DNA of 64,000 nucleotides from Pisolithus tinctorius (lineage: Eukaryota; Basidiomycota; Agaricomycetes; Boletales; Pisolithaceae), in NCBI GenBank assembly GCA_024663395.1, contig JANFAH010000008.1:1860001-1924000 (forward strand), in the 5' to 3' direction. The position numbers and the translations under genes were made by a program. Below the pieces are notes generated by a model. That model searched no databases and was not told the DNA's origin. It saw nothing but the letters and a program-made list of their open reading frames with translations. Shown here one piece after another: positions 1 to 11,582 of this stretch (position 1 is its first letter; the number at the start of each line of letters is the position of its first letter).

Positions 1-770
1 GTGGGATATCCCACCCCCCTCTCTGGAGGCCAGTGGGATGTCCCATGATAACTTCAGAGGCTACTGTGGGACATCCCAGCCCCCTTTCCATAGACAGTGG
101 GATGTCCCATGATAGCTTCAGAGGCTACTGTGGGACATCCCACCCCCCACTTTGGAGACCAGTGGGATGTCCCATGATAGCTTCAGAGGCTACTGTGGGA
201 CATCCCACCCCCCACTCTGGAGACCAGTGGGATGTCCCATGATAGCTTCAGAAGCTACTGTGGGACATCCCAGCCCCCTTTTCATAGGACAATGGGACAT
301 CCCATGATAGCTTCAGAGGCTACTGTGGGACATCCCACCCCCCTCTCTGGAGGCCAGTGGGATGTCCCATGATAACTTTGGAGGCTACTGTGGGACATCC
401 CATCCTCCTCTCTGGAGGCCAGTGAGATGCCCCATGATAGCTTCAGAGGCTACTGTGGGACATCCCACCCTCCCCTCTGGAGGCCAGTGGGATGTCCCAT
501 AATAGCTTTGGAGGACACTGTGGGACATCCAACCCCCCCTTCCATAGGCCAATGGGATGTCCCATGGTAGCTTTGGAAGCTACTGTGGGACATCCCACCC
601 TCCCCTCTGGAGGCCAGTGGGATGTCCCATGCTAGCTTTGGAGGCTACTATGGGACATCCCAACCCCCTTTCCATAGACAGTGGGATGTCCCATGATAGC
701 TTTGGAGGCTACTGTGGGACATCCCACCCTCCCCCTGAAGGCCAGTTGGAGATTCCACCCCTCTCCATAG
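1..770. repeat. Left minisatellite array, ~64-bp unit, KDZ element end
   Basis: About eleven tandem units of 63-66 bp. Each unit reads TGGGATGTCCCA, then about 20 bp (TGATAGCTTCAGAGGCTAC), then TGGGACATCCCA, then a C-rich spacer ending near TGGAGGCCAG. The two 12-mers are reverse complements of each other and each is nearly palindromic, so every unit can fold into a 12-13 bp hairpin. The first unit is cut by the window edge and the last (about 745-770) is degenerate. The same unit in opposite orientation forms the array at 18,530-19,205. I infer that the pair marks the two ends of one large transposon and holds transposase binding sites. The ORFs that run through it are by-products of the repeat. 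Confidence 0.9.
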
Positions 771-2289
771 AGGCCAGTAGGATGTCCATGTACTATATGT
801 CAGAACACCAAAATGCTCTCAAATCAATTTTGTGGCAGCTTCAAGACAAACAGATCCACCATGCAGGTCTGTATTGACTTATTGCCCAGGTAACATTATC
901 TACTTTTTATACTAACTCACAGAGCACAGTGAAGGGTCAATGTAGCAGATTAAATGGGGGCAAATTGTGCAACTGCAAATGATAACACCATGGTGGACCT
1001 GATAAAAGATAGACCTGTTTTAGTAGCAGTGCAGGTAGATTAATTCTCAACACAAAAATAGGCTCTTAGAAAAAGCATTGAACAACAATGTTTATGGGGC
1101 AAAGTCAATGAGAGATCCCAGACAAGACCAAAATAAATTCAGAAGTCACCCTCTGCAGCTCTACAGTGCTTGCATGTAACATAGAACTGTAGTATCCTGA
1201 TGATGATAAAAACACCTGATTAGTAAGCAAAAGATGTTGCCCCCCAAGTCCCTTTAGTCTGAGGTACTGCCAACCTTGCCTCAACACCACTTTCAATCCT
1301 TGCTTTCCAACCTTGCCACCCCCCTCACCATGTGGAAAAACCCTATCTGTCAAACTTGAAAGACATTGAGTTTTGAGTGTTTTTAGTCCCCTTAAAATTC
1401 AGGCCATCTACCCATTATTTCAAGATAATCATGTCAATTCCATTTGAATTCCACTCAGTTCCCTCAACTCACCAAGGAAAAACAATTGATCACAGTATCA
1501 AAATATAGATAAGGTACACAGGCAAACAGGCAACAGAACTCACCAGAGCCCCTGGCCATTGGACACAGTTGACACTAGGAGAGTTGTCAGTCAGTGATCA
1601 CCACATCAACACTTGCCTAATGTCACCATATCCCCTCATTGCTGGAGGCTCCTTTATCTGTAGGTGTGACCTCCAAGCTTCACCTCAAATGTTCTCTGAC
1701 CCAACTCTCTGCACCTCAAACTCTTCAAACAAGAGTACAGTATTTTGAGTATATGCATCTTCCCTGTAGAATGTCAATCAGTAGAAAATTCATTGGTAGA
1801 TCAAGTGAGCAGTGCTATGGCAGTGTGGCCACAGGGGGTAACAAAATAACAGTCAAGCAGACACAAATGCTCTTGCATTCAAAACGACAGAGAACTGAGA
1901 TTTGATTCACTCACTGCTCACCCTATCATGGAAAAATAGACATATATTGCAAAAGAAAATACTGAGGAGACTAATAATCTAAGTAATCCTCAGGAAATTT
2001 GTCCTCATACGGTGCAGCACTACCTCTGTCAACCCATTGCTGTGCTGTGGGCTGGGCTGGGGGGTAGTAGTCAGAGATATATGGAGCATCATGGTAAACA
2101 TGATGGTCAGGGCGAGATGGTATGCGATATGTCTGACGGGATGGAGGGAAATGCCCTGAACCGTGGCGGGCAGGTGGTAATACCTATAGAGAAGCTAAAC
2201 AAAATGTGACAATGAAGGATCAAGCCACGAACATTGTAGGGAACATTGGAGGGGCCAGGATCATTATAATTGGCATGGTCATAACAAGG
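771..2289. other. AT-rich stretch, no recognisable gene
   Basis: Sequence inside the KDZ-bounded region with only short ORFs (longest under 90 codons) and no family motif that I recognise. It may hold degraded exons or the subterminal region of the element. Position 2,290 starts the 5-bp target duplication of the neighbouring LTR. Confidence 0.5.
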
Positions 2290-2294
2290 GTCCT

Positions 2295-3141
2295 TGTCAT
2301 GACCATGACACCAGCGTAAGCCCCTAACACCTACTCCGCCCTCTTCCGACATGTTCCCGCACTTCTCCGCCCTCTTCCGACATGTTCCCGCGCTTCTCCG
2401 CCCTCCTCCGACGTGTTCCCGCGCTCCTCTGACCCTCCCGACACATCTCCACACCTCTCTGAGGTCCCCTGTCCATGTTCTGACCAACTCCGCTCAACTC
2501 CGCCCTAAGGTTGGTCACGTGGGCTGTCGGACTTGCAGCCCTGCATTCTAGATAGGGTTCCACCCTCATGTCGGTTTTCTCCATTCTTCCGCTCCTTCGG
2601 TATTTACCCTCTCTTCCTCGTTGTAGTAGTTTCCTTGTCTCAGTTAAGGTCCCCGTCATCCCTACCCTCTATCCCTTGTGTCGGAAGGACTCTAACCCAC
2701 TTTACACTTATTGGTTTACATTCCATACTGCACCGCCCTTGACCTACATCATATATAAGGCCACGTAGTACTCCGATGTAATCAGTACAAATATTGAATA
2801 AAGTCCCCACCTTCGACTCCCTCTCAGTCCCCTCTGGAGTTTCGTCTCCACTCCCTCTGAAGTCCACTCCGCCTCTGAAATACGAGGGCAGAGCTCGCGC
2901 AAGGGGGCAGCACACTAGCTGAACCCAACGCCCTCTCATCCGACCTCCGACCTCTGACCTCCGACTCCGACTCCGACCTCAGCCTCCGAGACTTTCTTTC
3001 ATACCCCTCCGCTCACTGTTCGTCGAATATCTCGCCACCCAGTGGTCGGATTCACTTCGGACTTTGACCGCTGTACTCCGCAGCCCAACCCGCTCCAACT
3101 CCGCCCTAAAAAGGAGCCAGGGGTGTTGTCCGACTTTGACA
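2295..3141 (+). mobile_element. Solo LTR A (Ty3/gypsy type), with 5-bp duplication GTCCT
   Basis: Begins TGTCATGACCATG and ends CCGACTTTGACA, giving TG...CA termini. It is flanked by GTCCT on both sides (2,290-2,294 and 3,142-3,146), a perfect 5-bp target duplication. The termini match those of solo LTR B (21,725-22,438) and of the gypsy LTR at 29,505-30,030. A TATA-like box (CATATATAAGG) lies near 2,748, and a conserved block (CTCTGAAATACGAGGGC, then GCAAGGGGGCAG) near 2,872 is shared with LTR B. A 33-bp tandem repeat is at about 2,335-2,432. No internal region is present, so LTR-LTR recombination probably removed it. Unlike its surroundings it is rich in CpG, which suggests a recent insertion. 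Confidence 0.88.
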
Positions 3142-3332
3142 GTCCTGCAGGACATCCTATTGGTCTCCTTCAAGAAGGAGAATGCCTGGGATACTCACCT
3201 CATAACGCCGAGATGGTGGAAACTGCTGAGAAGGGCCAGGGTGCCATGGGTGTGAATGGCTTGGGGCAGCATCACAATGCAGATCCTGTGCAGTCCTCCA
3301 TTAGTCTTTTAATCAACTGATATGTCTGGACC

Positions 3333-6082
3333 TCACCCCATAGCGCTGAGCCGGCAAGGGGCACTCAGATCGACCAGGCTCTCAAGTGTTCTCACAGCTT
3401 GTGCATGCTGGTGGGTCACAAAGTGCATCCTGTGCATGTCACCTGTTAGTTTCAACCAAAATGCAGCAGGATAAATCACTACATTGCGGTTGCCAGCAAT
3501 GGAGCATGCATCCCTGCCTTCATCATGCAGGGGCATTTGGCAGTCAGAGTGTGAAGCCTTGGGGAACATTAGTGGACACCAGAGGTTGAGTGGATTGACT
3601 CACCTCATGAGGAACTGTATCATTATCCATCACCTCCACATGAGCCTGCTTGTGTGATGGAAATGGGATTCCACTCTGTGCATGAGGTGCCGCCATACCT
3701 GGATCCTCTTCTTCATGAGACTTCTGCCACTCAGGATCATCAGACACCTTGCGCAAAACCGTGCCATCAGGAGCCTTGAGTAGTGCGATCTCTCCCTTTA
3801 ATGGGTGTGCATCCCTTATGCTCATGACATCTGCAAAAACGGTCAGTGATCAGTCAGACAAAAAGAGTATGCAATACCTTCATTCCAGGGTTTGATTTCA
3901 ACCTCCAGCACACCATCCAGACAATCATTTTTCTTGTCATTGTTGTCATCAGATTGTCTGTCGTACATCGAGCCTAGTTTTCTCTGCAGATAAGGTACCA
4001 CAAGTTGGCGGAGAGCATCAGCTTTGAGTTTCTTGTACTCAAAACCAGGGCCCAGTGGAGGCACCCCAAGTGGCTAGTTGATTATGATGAGAGAGTTCCT
4101 CCTAATGAACTCAAGAAGCCGCTGCCAAATGATTTTCTGGGGATCACCAACTTTGACCCTGTGCATCACTTATGGAAAGACAATTAGAGGAGAATGTATG
4201 GAATACCAGAAATACCTACTGTGAAGATCTTTGAGCGCCGTTATCAACTTCTCCTTCATCATAGATCCAAATACCCAGCAGTTGCAATCTCTTGGTATCT
4301 CCTTCATTCGACAACACAACTCCAATGCCGCAGCTGAACTGGCAGAAGCACTCGTCCCTAATAATCCAGCCTCAGTACCATTACCATCCCTGAGACACCT
4401 AATTGCAATGAGTCCGAGTAAGATATGTGTAACATCACTTACTTAAATATTGTGGTGTACTTGTCCATAAGTCCCCAAACATCAATGGCACACTCATTGA
4501 TGTACTTTTGTATGATATCAGAACCACCAAATATGCCAGAGGTCTGGTGTCCTGCAGGGTCTTGTCCAACATACATCACAACTCCAGCAATTTTGATATC
4601 TTCAAGAGTCGACCATGCTTCAGCCTGCTCAATGGTAAGATCTGCCACCCACCCACCCACTTACAACCACTCACCAATCCGGAGAACTGCGTCTTCGCAT
4701 TGTGGACTCTGACTGCAATGGACTTGACTGATTTGTTAGTGGGCACTGCTGAGGAGCTCTCACTCCACTCATAAACAGCCTTCAACTTCTCCTTTCTTGC
4801 TGCAGTGTCATCTTTGGGGATATCTTTCATGAGCTGGTTGTACTCTGCTGTAATGATATTGTTGACTGCATTTCAGTCGGCTGGGAAGAATGTTATAAAA
4901 GAAGTTCTGTGACAAGGGCATGCATACTGCCATCAGGTTTCGGTTGGGTGGCCCAATACCACGAGCAGAAGAGATTGGCCTCATTGAGCTTCATGTGAGA
5001 TGGTTTGACACTGAGCCCAGCAGCGACAAGGATGTCACAAGGAGACTTGCCATGTCAACATCCAAGTTCTTCTGCTTTTGCCTTGACTTCGGTCGTGAAG
5101 TCACATATCTCATCGAGAGCAGCATGGGACAAGTTCCCAGTCTTCTTAAATTTCGCATTCCGGGCATGTTCACGATCATCCTGACTCACTATATCACTGT
5201 TGTCAACATCCATAGCCCTACTTTTGCCCTTGCTTTTAGGTTTGTGTTCCACATGGCAACCAGGATGACGTGGGGGAAACTCATCCTCAGCGTCAGAACT
5301 GGAGTCTTCAGCTGGTGGCAAAGATGGAGGAAGCGAAGATTCAGAACCATCATCATCTACTATGAACACGTCAATATTGGAAGAGAATGGATTGCAGTGT
5401 GACATGAAACACATCAAATGATGACAAAGTGTCTAGAAAAAAAAGTGAAAATGACACAGGATACTTGGCAACTTTCATGAGGATCCAAAGCACCTAGCTT
5501 TAGACCATTGGGCACTGAACCCACAGTCATATGAGAGAAAGGGGGCACCAAACCCCCAAGTCAAGGATATAACAATGCAACATCTACAGAACTGTGAGAG
5601 AACGAGAAAAATATTCAAAAAAAAATGAACCTTCATCATCCAGAAGTTGACTAGCCCCATCATCAGGATGTTGACTGCCCTCATCAGCCAGAATGTTGAC
5701 CTCAACCTCCTCAGCCTCAGCCTCAGCCTCACCAGCATCCTTGTCCATCGGAGTGCCCTCAACCTGGTCTTCCTGCAAGATTGGGGCAGTAGAATTTTGG
5801 GAGGACACAGAGACACTAGGCATGAGTGATCTCCTCCTGTCACGGAGACCAAACATATGTTCTTCCCATCCTTCAGGTGGTTGCACTGCATGCCGGGGCC
5901 TGGGCTTGTCTTTTTTGATCTGTGAAAGCAGGGGGTCAGATGGGATTGACAGTGACAAGATAGCTTACCTCTGGTGGAGGGGCCATCTTGGTGGTGGGGA
6001 TTTTGCAGTTTCGAAGAACCCAGGTGTGCAAATCTGTAGAGTTGTCCATGACTTGGTCAACACTTTTCGGTGCATGAGGCAT
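3333..6082 (-). CDS. Accessory gene A of the KDZ element, multi-exon, function unknown
   Basis: I do not recognise the function. Coding blocks on the minus strand, in order from the 5' end, are: an exon with MPHAPKSVDQVMDNSTDLHT (from Met at 6,082); a block with SIPSDPLLSQIKKDKPRPRH and an Asp/Glu-rich tail (about 5,958-5,620); a Ser/Asp-rich segment with PKSKGKSRAMDVD (about 5,417-5,055), typical of a nuclear-localised linker; a block with KLNEANLFCSWYWATQPKP (about 4,990); a block with ADLTIEQAEAWSTLEDIKIA and MYVGQDPAGHQTSGIF (4,660-4,440); and C-terminal blocks at 4,064-3,843, 3,825-3,544 and 3,569-3,333. Short introns with GT...AG ends separate them. From memory, related proteins of unknown role accompany basidiomycete transposons. 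Splice sites are not all resolved and frames may be damaged. Confidence 0.5.
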
Positions 6083-6249
6083 GTCAATAACGATGGAGGA
6101 GGAGGGGAAAAGTGGTCAGATGAGGTATTTAAGTAAAGCCATGCATTACCTGACATAAAAAAACCCATGGAGTTATTCAGTAAAATGGTGGCTTGTTGCA
6201 ATGGAATAATGACACTTGCAGTTATTACATGAGTAGTGAGTGGAACAAA

Positions 6250-7030
6250 AGGAAAATATCAGAAAAGAAGGTCAGTGTCATGCCATATCATGATAAATAC
6301 CAGGTGGAACAAACCATAAGGAATATGCAATAACCAATACAGAGAGTACATACCACTTTGTAATAACACATGCATGCAACGGTAGTGAGCAGAGACTTGA
6401 ACAATTTGGACTCTGTTCGCACAGGCCTCGTGCATGCGATTGAAAATGAACCTGCACAACAAACCCTTGAAGGGCCAAAACCCCTAAGAATGAACCATGG
6501 TGAATGCTGAGACAGGGGAAGGAGCTGAATGGAACATGTAATAACGAAAACAGAGGAAATACATTGCTAATAAGCAGAGACTCGAAGCCCTGAATGCCCA
6601 AAATGGAGGGAATACATACCACTTGGTAATGGGATACGTGTGCAATGGTGGTAAACAGAGAGCCTCGGAAGATGAGCTCTGTTCGTGTGGGTTTTATGCA
6701 TGCGATCAACAACGAAACATTGGTAAATGCCAGAATAGCAAGAGAACAGTAAGGAAGATGCAATAACCAAGACAGAGGGAATACATACCACTTAGTAATA
6801 TGATACGCATGTGACGATGGTGAATGGAAAGGCTTGAATGATGCCATGACTCTGTTCCTGAGGGTCTCATAGACACAATCGGCAAGAACCTTCGAAGGCT
6901 CCAAGCCCTCAACTCTTGTGGACAACCACGCCAAATGGTCAAGGTGAGAACGGATGCAGGTCAGTAATAACACATACATGATAAAAAGATCCTGATCTTG
7001 AAACCTTTGTATTTGCAATATCTCCACTTA
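6250..7030 (-). repeat. Triplicated exon-intron cassette, minus strand
   Basis: Three diverged copies of one cassette, starting near 6,343, 6,605 and 6,776. On the plus strand each begins with GAATACATACCACTT (the reverse complement of a splice donor, AAG/TGGTATGTATTC). Each continues into a coding-like segment containing an ACAGAG(T/C) codon pair, which reads RTESKLFKSL, RTELIFRGSL and NRVMASFKPF in the three copies. The spacing is 170-260 bp. I read this as tandem duplication of one small exon with its intron in the 5' part of accessory gene A or in a separate upstream gene. Confidence 0.55.
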
Positions 7031-7950
7031 CCTGCACCAGGTGGAAAATCCGTTAGTAGTCAGGTTATTGGTTACACTTGAGCGAAAATAAAAATAAAAT
7101 ACAAAAAGCAAAACTTTATACAAAGCAGGTATGTTTACAGGGTCACCATAAAAAATACTCCGGTCGAAGTATGCCAACACTTGTCTGCCAGGGACGGATT
7201 CCTTGGCTCCACGTCCGGATGTCTGCGGACAAGAACAGTGGTGGAGTCAGGGGTGTCAGCAGATGTTAGATGTATTGATACAGGGGGAGTGGGGACCTCC
7301 ACACTGATGGGGGAAAAGGGGAGGAAAGGGACCGCAGCAGTACCCTCCTGACAGGATGACAACATTGAGGGAGCCAAACTCGACGGAAATGATGGTGCTA
7401 TGGGAGATGATTACTGTCAAGGAAAAAAAGTCTTGGAAAATTGCCCACCTTCACACTGGGATCTCAAAAGTAAGATGTCAGCAAGGGTTGCAGCATTGAC
7501 TGTGCTCAGTTCGAGATGCGAAACAATTGTGATTAAAGTGCCTGCATAACCCTTGAATGTTAGCTATCAGACAGTGGTTAGAAAATCATGCACTTAGGTT
7601 GATGGTGCTTATGCTTCACCCATTATCAAGTGAGGGTGGCTGGCACATAGTGAGACAAGGAATGGAAGGGAGAGGGAGAGAAACACAGACAATATTGTAT
7701 GTTGATAGGCGGATCTCCAACAGAAGGTTCTTCTTCCCCATTTGTTAGCAGCCATGGAACAACATGTAGGATCTGCCTCAGTGAATCCTGCATGCACAGT
7801 CTGTAGGAATGTTGTAATTGCACTCTCATTAAATGGATCATTGTACACCCCAGGTAAAGAATATAACTAATGGAATAGATGCAAAGGCTAAACACTTACT
7901 CCTTTGTGGCTCACCATGACAGAAGTGGAGACAACACTGGGAAAGGCGGG
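7031..7950. other. No clear gene; possible minus-strand exons
   Basis: Contains a Pro/Ser/Thr-rich minus-strand ORF (7,377-7,135, with SVEVPTPPVSIHLTSADTP) that could be an exon between the two exon-cassette repeats. I recognise no domain. The remaining sequence is AT-rich and intron-like. Confidence 0.35.
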
Positions 7951-7954
7951 AAGA

Positions 7955-9153
7955 CTTAATTAGCATCCCTACACAGGAGTAATCGGGGATCAGGAACTGA
8001 GGAAACAAGCAAGCCTCGAACTCACCAGCTTGTAAAATGAATGGAATATCCTTGGGAAATGAAAAGGTAGAGTTTAGGGTATATCCATACCAAGATGACT
8101 TTCAAAGGCTCCAAGCCTTTGAGAGCTGCCAAGGGCATCAAGCCCCTGGCACTTGGTAGGGGACACACCAAATGTTCCCCTGGCATAATAGATGTCGAAG
8201 AGAACATACCATTGACCATGAGAGTAAGAAAGCAAACATGAGGAACCTGATTAGTGTCTCCACACAAAGACAGTTGGAGATCAGCAAAGGAAGGGAGATG
8301 CAAGCCTTGAACTCACTGGAGGGCAAATTGAAAAGACTCTAGTATTGGAAGGAGAAGACGGAACTGGGGGTAGCTACGACAAACCATCAGTCTTAATAGA
8401 TAACAGAGAGAATGCTGCATTAACCAGGAAAGTAAGAAAGCAAGCAAGAGAATCCCAATTAGCATCCCTATACAAAGATGATTGGAGATCAGCGAAGGAA
8501 GGGGGAGATGCAAGCCTTGAACTCACCAGTGGGCAAAGTGAATGGAGTCTTGTCTCAGAAGGAGAAGGCAGAGCTGGGGGAAGCCACAGAAAACCATTGG
8601 CCTTAATAGATGATGGAGAGAATGCTGCATTAACCAGGATAGTAAGAAAGCAAGCAAGAGAATCCCAATTAGCATCCCTATACAAAGACAATTGGAGGTC
8701 AGCCAAGGAAGGGAGATGCAAACCTTGAACTCACCAACAGGCAAAGTGAACAGTCTTGTTTCAGAAGGAGATGGTGGAGATGGGGGCAGCCAAGGAGAAA
8801 TGTTGGCCTTAACAGTTGATGGAGAGAATGTAGCATTGATCAGGAAGTTTGAGAAAGCAAAGAGAAACTTGATTAATGTCTAGGGGAGACACAAGCCTCA
8901 AACTCACCAGCGGGTAACGTGAACAGCTGAGTCTCCTTTGGAAAGTAAAAGATGGACTCCAGGGTAGCCAAGGAAAGCTGACAGTCTTCAATGCCCCGAG
9001 TTGCGCTATACAATGTAGTGCCTCCATCAGATGGAGTCTCGTCCACATGACCAACAGCCAATCCATACCAAGACAACTCTCAAAGGCTCCAAGCCTTCGA
9101 GAGCCATCAAGGGCACCAAGCCCCTGATGCTTGGTAGGGGACGCACCAAGCAT
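7955..9153 (-). repeat. Five-fold tandem exon-intron cassette, minus strand
   Basis: Five irregular copies. The junction CTCACC/CTCACT (reverse complement of donor GGTGAG) recurs at about 8,021, 8,312, 8,522, 8,730 and 8,903, with spacing of 291, 210, 208 and 173 bp. Each copy pairs a donor GTGAGTTC(A/G)AGGCTTG with an acceptor ...TTAATGCAG or similar and an exon such as FSPSSIKANGFLWLPPALPS or FSPSTVKANISPWLPPSPPS. Two copies (about 8,100-8,180 and 9,040-9,150) carry a longer exon with SPTKxQGLxAL and RLGAFESxLGMD. The 5'-most exon reads GHVDETPSDGGTTLYSATRG near 9,050. Some copies contain stops, so not all can be coding. Confidence 0.6.
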
Positions 9154-9732
9154 TCCCCTGGTGTAGGATTAACGAGGAGAGAGTAGAGGTGGAGTGAGGA
9201 AGAGAAGTGTGCAAATGTGTCAATGTTGTGTATGTTTGGTTACTAAGTACACACCTATGACAATTAATTTGTCGGTATTACCTCTGGGACTGTGGTTTGA
9301 ATTGCACACAGGGGGCATTACAACATATGTTATATATTAGGTTAAGGCACCAATTAGCCTGCCCCACATGCGTGAACCTGACTGCATACTGGTGGCATCA
9401 CAACGTTGCCATGGCACTGCCACCACAAATAGTCCACATGCACTGCCAGCAAATTTCTCATGCTAAGTCAGCTCTGACTTAATGTGGTAATGATCATGAG
9501 CTCACTGCACTTGTCACACTTCTTTTGCAAGCCCTTCAAATGATCCATGTGTCTTAATCCATGACTGCCTTCATGGTATCATCTAAGTGAGTAACTTCTT
9601 TATTTTTCTTTCTTTTTATCAATTCGTGTTGTGGAGAGGAACATTTGGCACGTTCCTCCACCAGGATTCAAAGGGTTTGGTGCCCTTCGAGCGCTGAGAT
9701 AGGTTTGGTGCCTATCTCAGTAAACTTGGTGT
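9154..9732 (+). other. Divergent region between the two accessory genes
   Basis: No long ORF. At 9,660-9,730 a plus-strand block (TTTGGTGCCCTTCGAG, then TTTGGTGCCTATCTCAG) resembles the SPTKxQGLxAL exon of the minus-strand cassettes. It is probably the beginning of a rightward paralog interrupted by the LTR-like element that follows. The region between the two gene starts may hold a shared promoter. Confidence 0.4.
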
Positions 9733-11580
9733 TGTCACACACCAAAGGTGTTGTGGACATGGTTACAGCTGACTCTGCCTAACTTGTTGACAAGTTGCAC
9801 ACAATGCCCAAGCATGCAGATGAAGACTAAAGGCCTCATGCATAGAAAGACTGTTGGATGTTAACAGTCATCCTTCACACAAGAACGAGTCGTCAGTGCT
9901 AAAGAGAAAAGAGGAAGTGGGTTAAGCACACGTTAAAGGTTTTTAGTGCCTGTGTACGGCATTCCGGTTTTTGTCATATCTCCACCATTTCCAAAGATAT
10001 CAACTCCGTTCCCACACTCGCTTAAAGTGCTCAGCCCCACGATTCTTCCTTCCAAATTTGGAGAGGATCCTCACACCCTGCGCGTTTCTACAGCACTCCA
10101 TCCATCAGACGCTCATTTCGCTAAGTCCATCAATCATGGCCACCTCTTTGTCGATCATCTCACTTGTCTCATTTGCCAGAGACAATGGCTACGTATATCT
10201 GCCAGGTGTTCCCACCAGCTTCTGTCCTGAAGCCCCCTGGTTCATCCCATCATTGTCAGCCCCATCTCATCCCATGCAGCTTGGTCAGCGTGTTCTCCTT
10301 GTCAGTATGACTTCCAGAAGGACGTTCTTTGGTCACCTCAGGTCTGTCACTCGGTTAGAAAGGTCTTATGTGGTTGTTTCAGTCTCCCCAGCTGATGAAG
10401 CATATGGATCATTCCTCCCTGCTCCCTGCACCATCTTTGTTCCAATCTCGTCCATCATTCTTCCTACATTGCAACAGCTGCAGCATAGTCTACTGTTCTC
10501 CAGCCTCCCTGATCACATTCATGATGAGTATGACATGCATCTTGCCTTCTTACTGCAAGATCCAGTAGAAGACATCCCCCCTTCTCCTCCTCCTCCATCA
10601 GAACCCCATCCATGAAGTTTTTGTTAACTTTGCTGAGAGGACGAAAGGGTGGGAGATGCGATCACATATGCTCTCATTGCCCCACAGACCCCCAATGCCC
10701 TAGCCCCCTTTGACACCTGACTCATGCCCTTCAATTCTGGAATTAATACTTCCCTATCTGGAAACACCATCCATCTGTCACACTGTCTTTGGATCTAGAG
10801 ATGTCTCCGCCAAGATCTAACTTGCATTGCCACCCCCTAATGTGATATCAGTGCGCTTACTCAGTTTCTGATTCTATTTGACTCATTTTGTGATGTTTTG
10901 ACTATCCCTGACTCATTTATTGCCAATACTTACCAATCTTCTTTGCTTGCTTACTTTTCATTTCTTGCTTACTCATCATGATTACTCAGTCCTTACTCAT
11001 TACTTACCAAGTGTTTGTGCCTTGTTTGTCACAAGCTGTGCTCCCCCCTCAGTATATAAACCCCCATGTACTTAGCTACAAAGAAGCAATCAGAAGTCAC
11101 TCAGCAGCCAGTTCAGTGCATATCTCGTCATCGACAGTTGAGGCTCATTTGGAAGAGTCTATCTGTCACCATCCATCATCCTTGGTAGTTGAGGCTCCAT
11201 CAAGGGTCTATCTACCTTCATTCATCATCAGCAGTATCATCAGTGCTTAGTCAGCAACCTCTTGTTTAGTCATTCTTCCACTCCTGTGTAACTCGTCATT
11301 GACTTGTGCCAGGAGCATATTCTATTGAAATCCATTACTCCCAAGTCCTTTTGGCTGAACACCCCTGCTCTGTTCAGCATCCCCTTCTCAATCAGCATTC
11401 ATTCATCCTCTCCTGCATAACTTGTCAATGACTTGTGCTAGGAGTACCTGCCATTGAAACTCCCCCCACTTTAGGTTTCTCTGCCCTCCAGGTTCTGTGG
11501 AGGTAAACCACCACTCACTCACATTTGTCTTTGGTGTTGGTTTGGTTGGTTTATACTGCCTTTCCACACTTTGACTCACA
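9733..11580 (+). mobile_element. Long LTR-like element, copy 1
   Basis: Starts TGTCACACACC and ends TTTGACTCACA. It matches copies at 24,258-26,084 (+), 22,738-23,958 (-) and 30,036-31,640 (+, 5' truncated). A TATA box (AGTATATAAACCCCC, about 11,051) followed by a terminal ~500 bp fits U3-R-U5 of an LTR in plus orientation. No internal gag-pol lies beside it, so it is best read as a solo LTR about 1.85 kb long, or a short non-autonomous retroelement. This copy retains more CpG than the others and is probably the youngest or least methylated. It sits inside the rightward accessory gene region. I found no clear target duplication. Confidence 0.7.
10136..10615 (+). CDS. ORF in long LTR-like element, copy 1 (unknown protein)
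   Basis: About 159 codons from MATSLSIISLVSFARD, in the U3-like part of the element. The frame is open upstream to 9,971, but Met at 10,136 is conserved in the other copies. Conserved blocks are FARDxGYVYLPGxP, EAPWFIPSLSAPSHPMQLGQ, RSVTxLERSYV, DEAYGSFLPAPC and HDEYDMHLAFLLQDP, with a Pro-rich tail PPSPPPPSEPH. I recognise no domain, signal peptide or clear membrane segment. The same frame is kept in four copies, which argues for real coding at least in the ancestor. Whether it is expressed is unknown. Confidence 0.55.
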   Translation: MATSLSIISLVSFARDNGYVYLPGVPTSFCPEAPWFIPSLSAPSHPMQLGQRVLLVSMTSRRTFFGHLRSVTRLERSYVVVSVSPADEAYGSFLPAPCTIFVPISSIILPTLQQLQHSLLFSSLPDHIHDEYDMHLAFLLQDPVEDIPPSPPPPSEPHP

Positions 11581-11582
11581 GC

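Noticed and set aside
1..770. CRISPR array
   Set aside because: Spacers are not unique, repeats and spacers have the same sequence in every unit, and the genome is eukaryotic; it is a minisatellite.
33..877. ORFs of 69 and 106 codons in the left minisatellite
   Set aside because: They merely read through the 64-bp repeat (MSHDSF-GYCGTSHPP pattern) and end with it; no sign of a gene.
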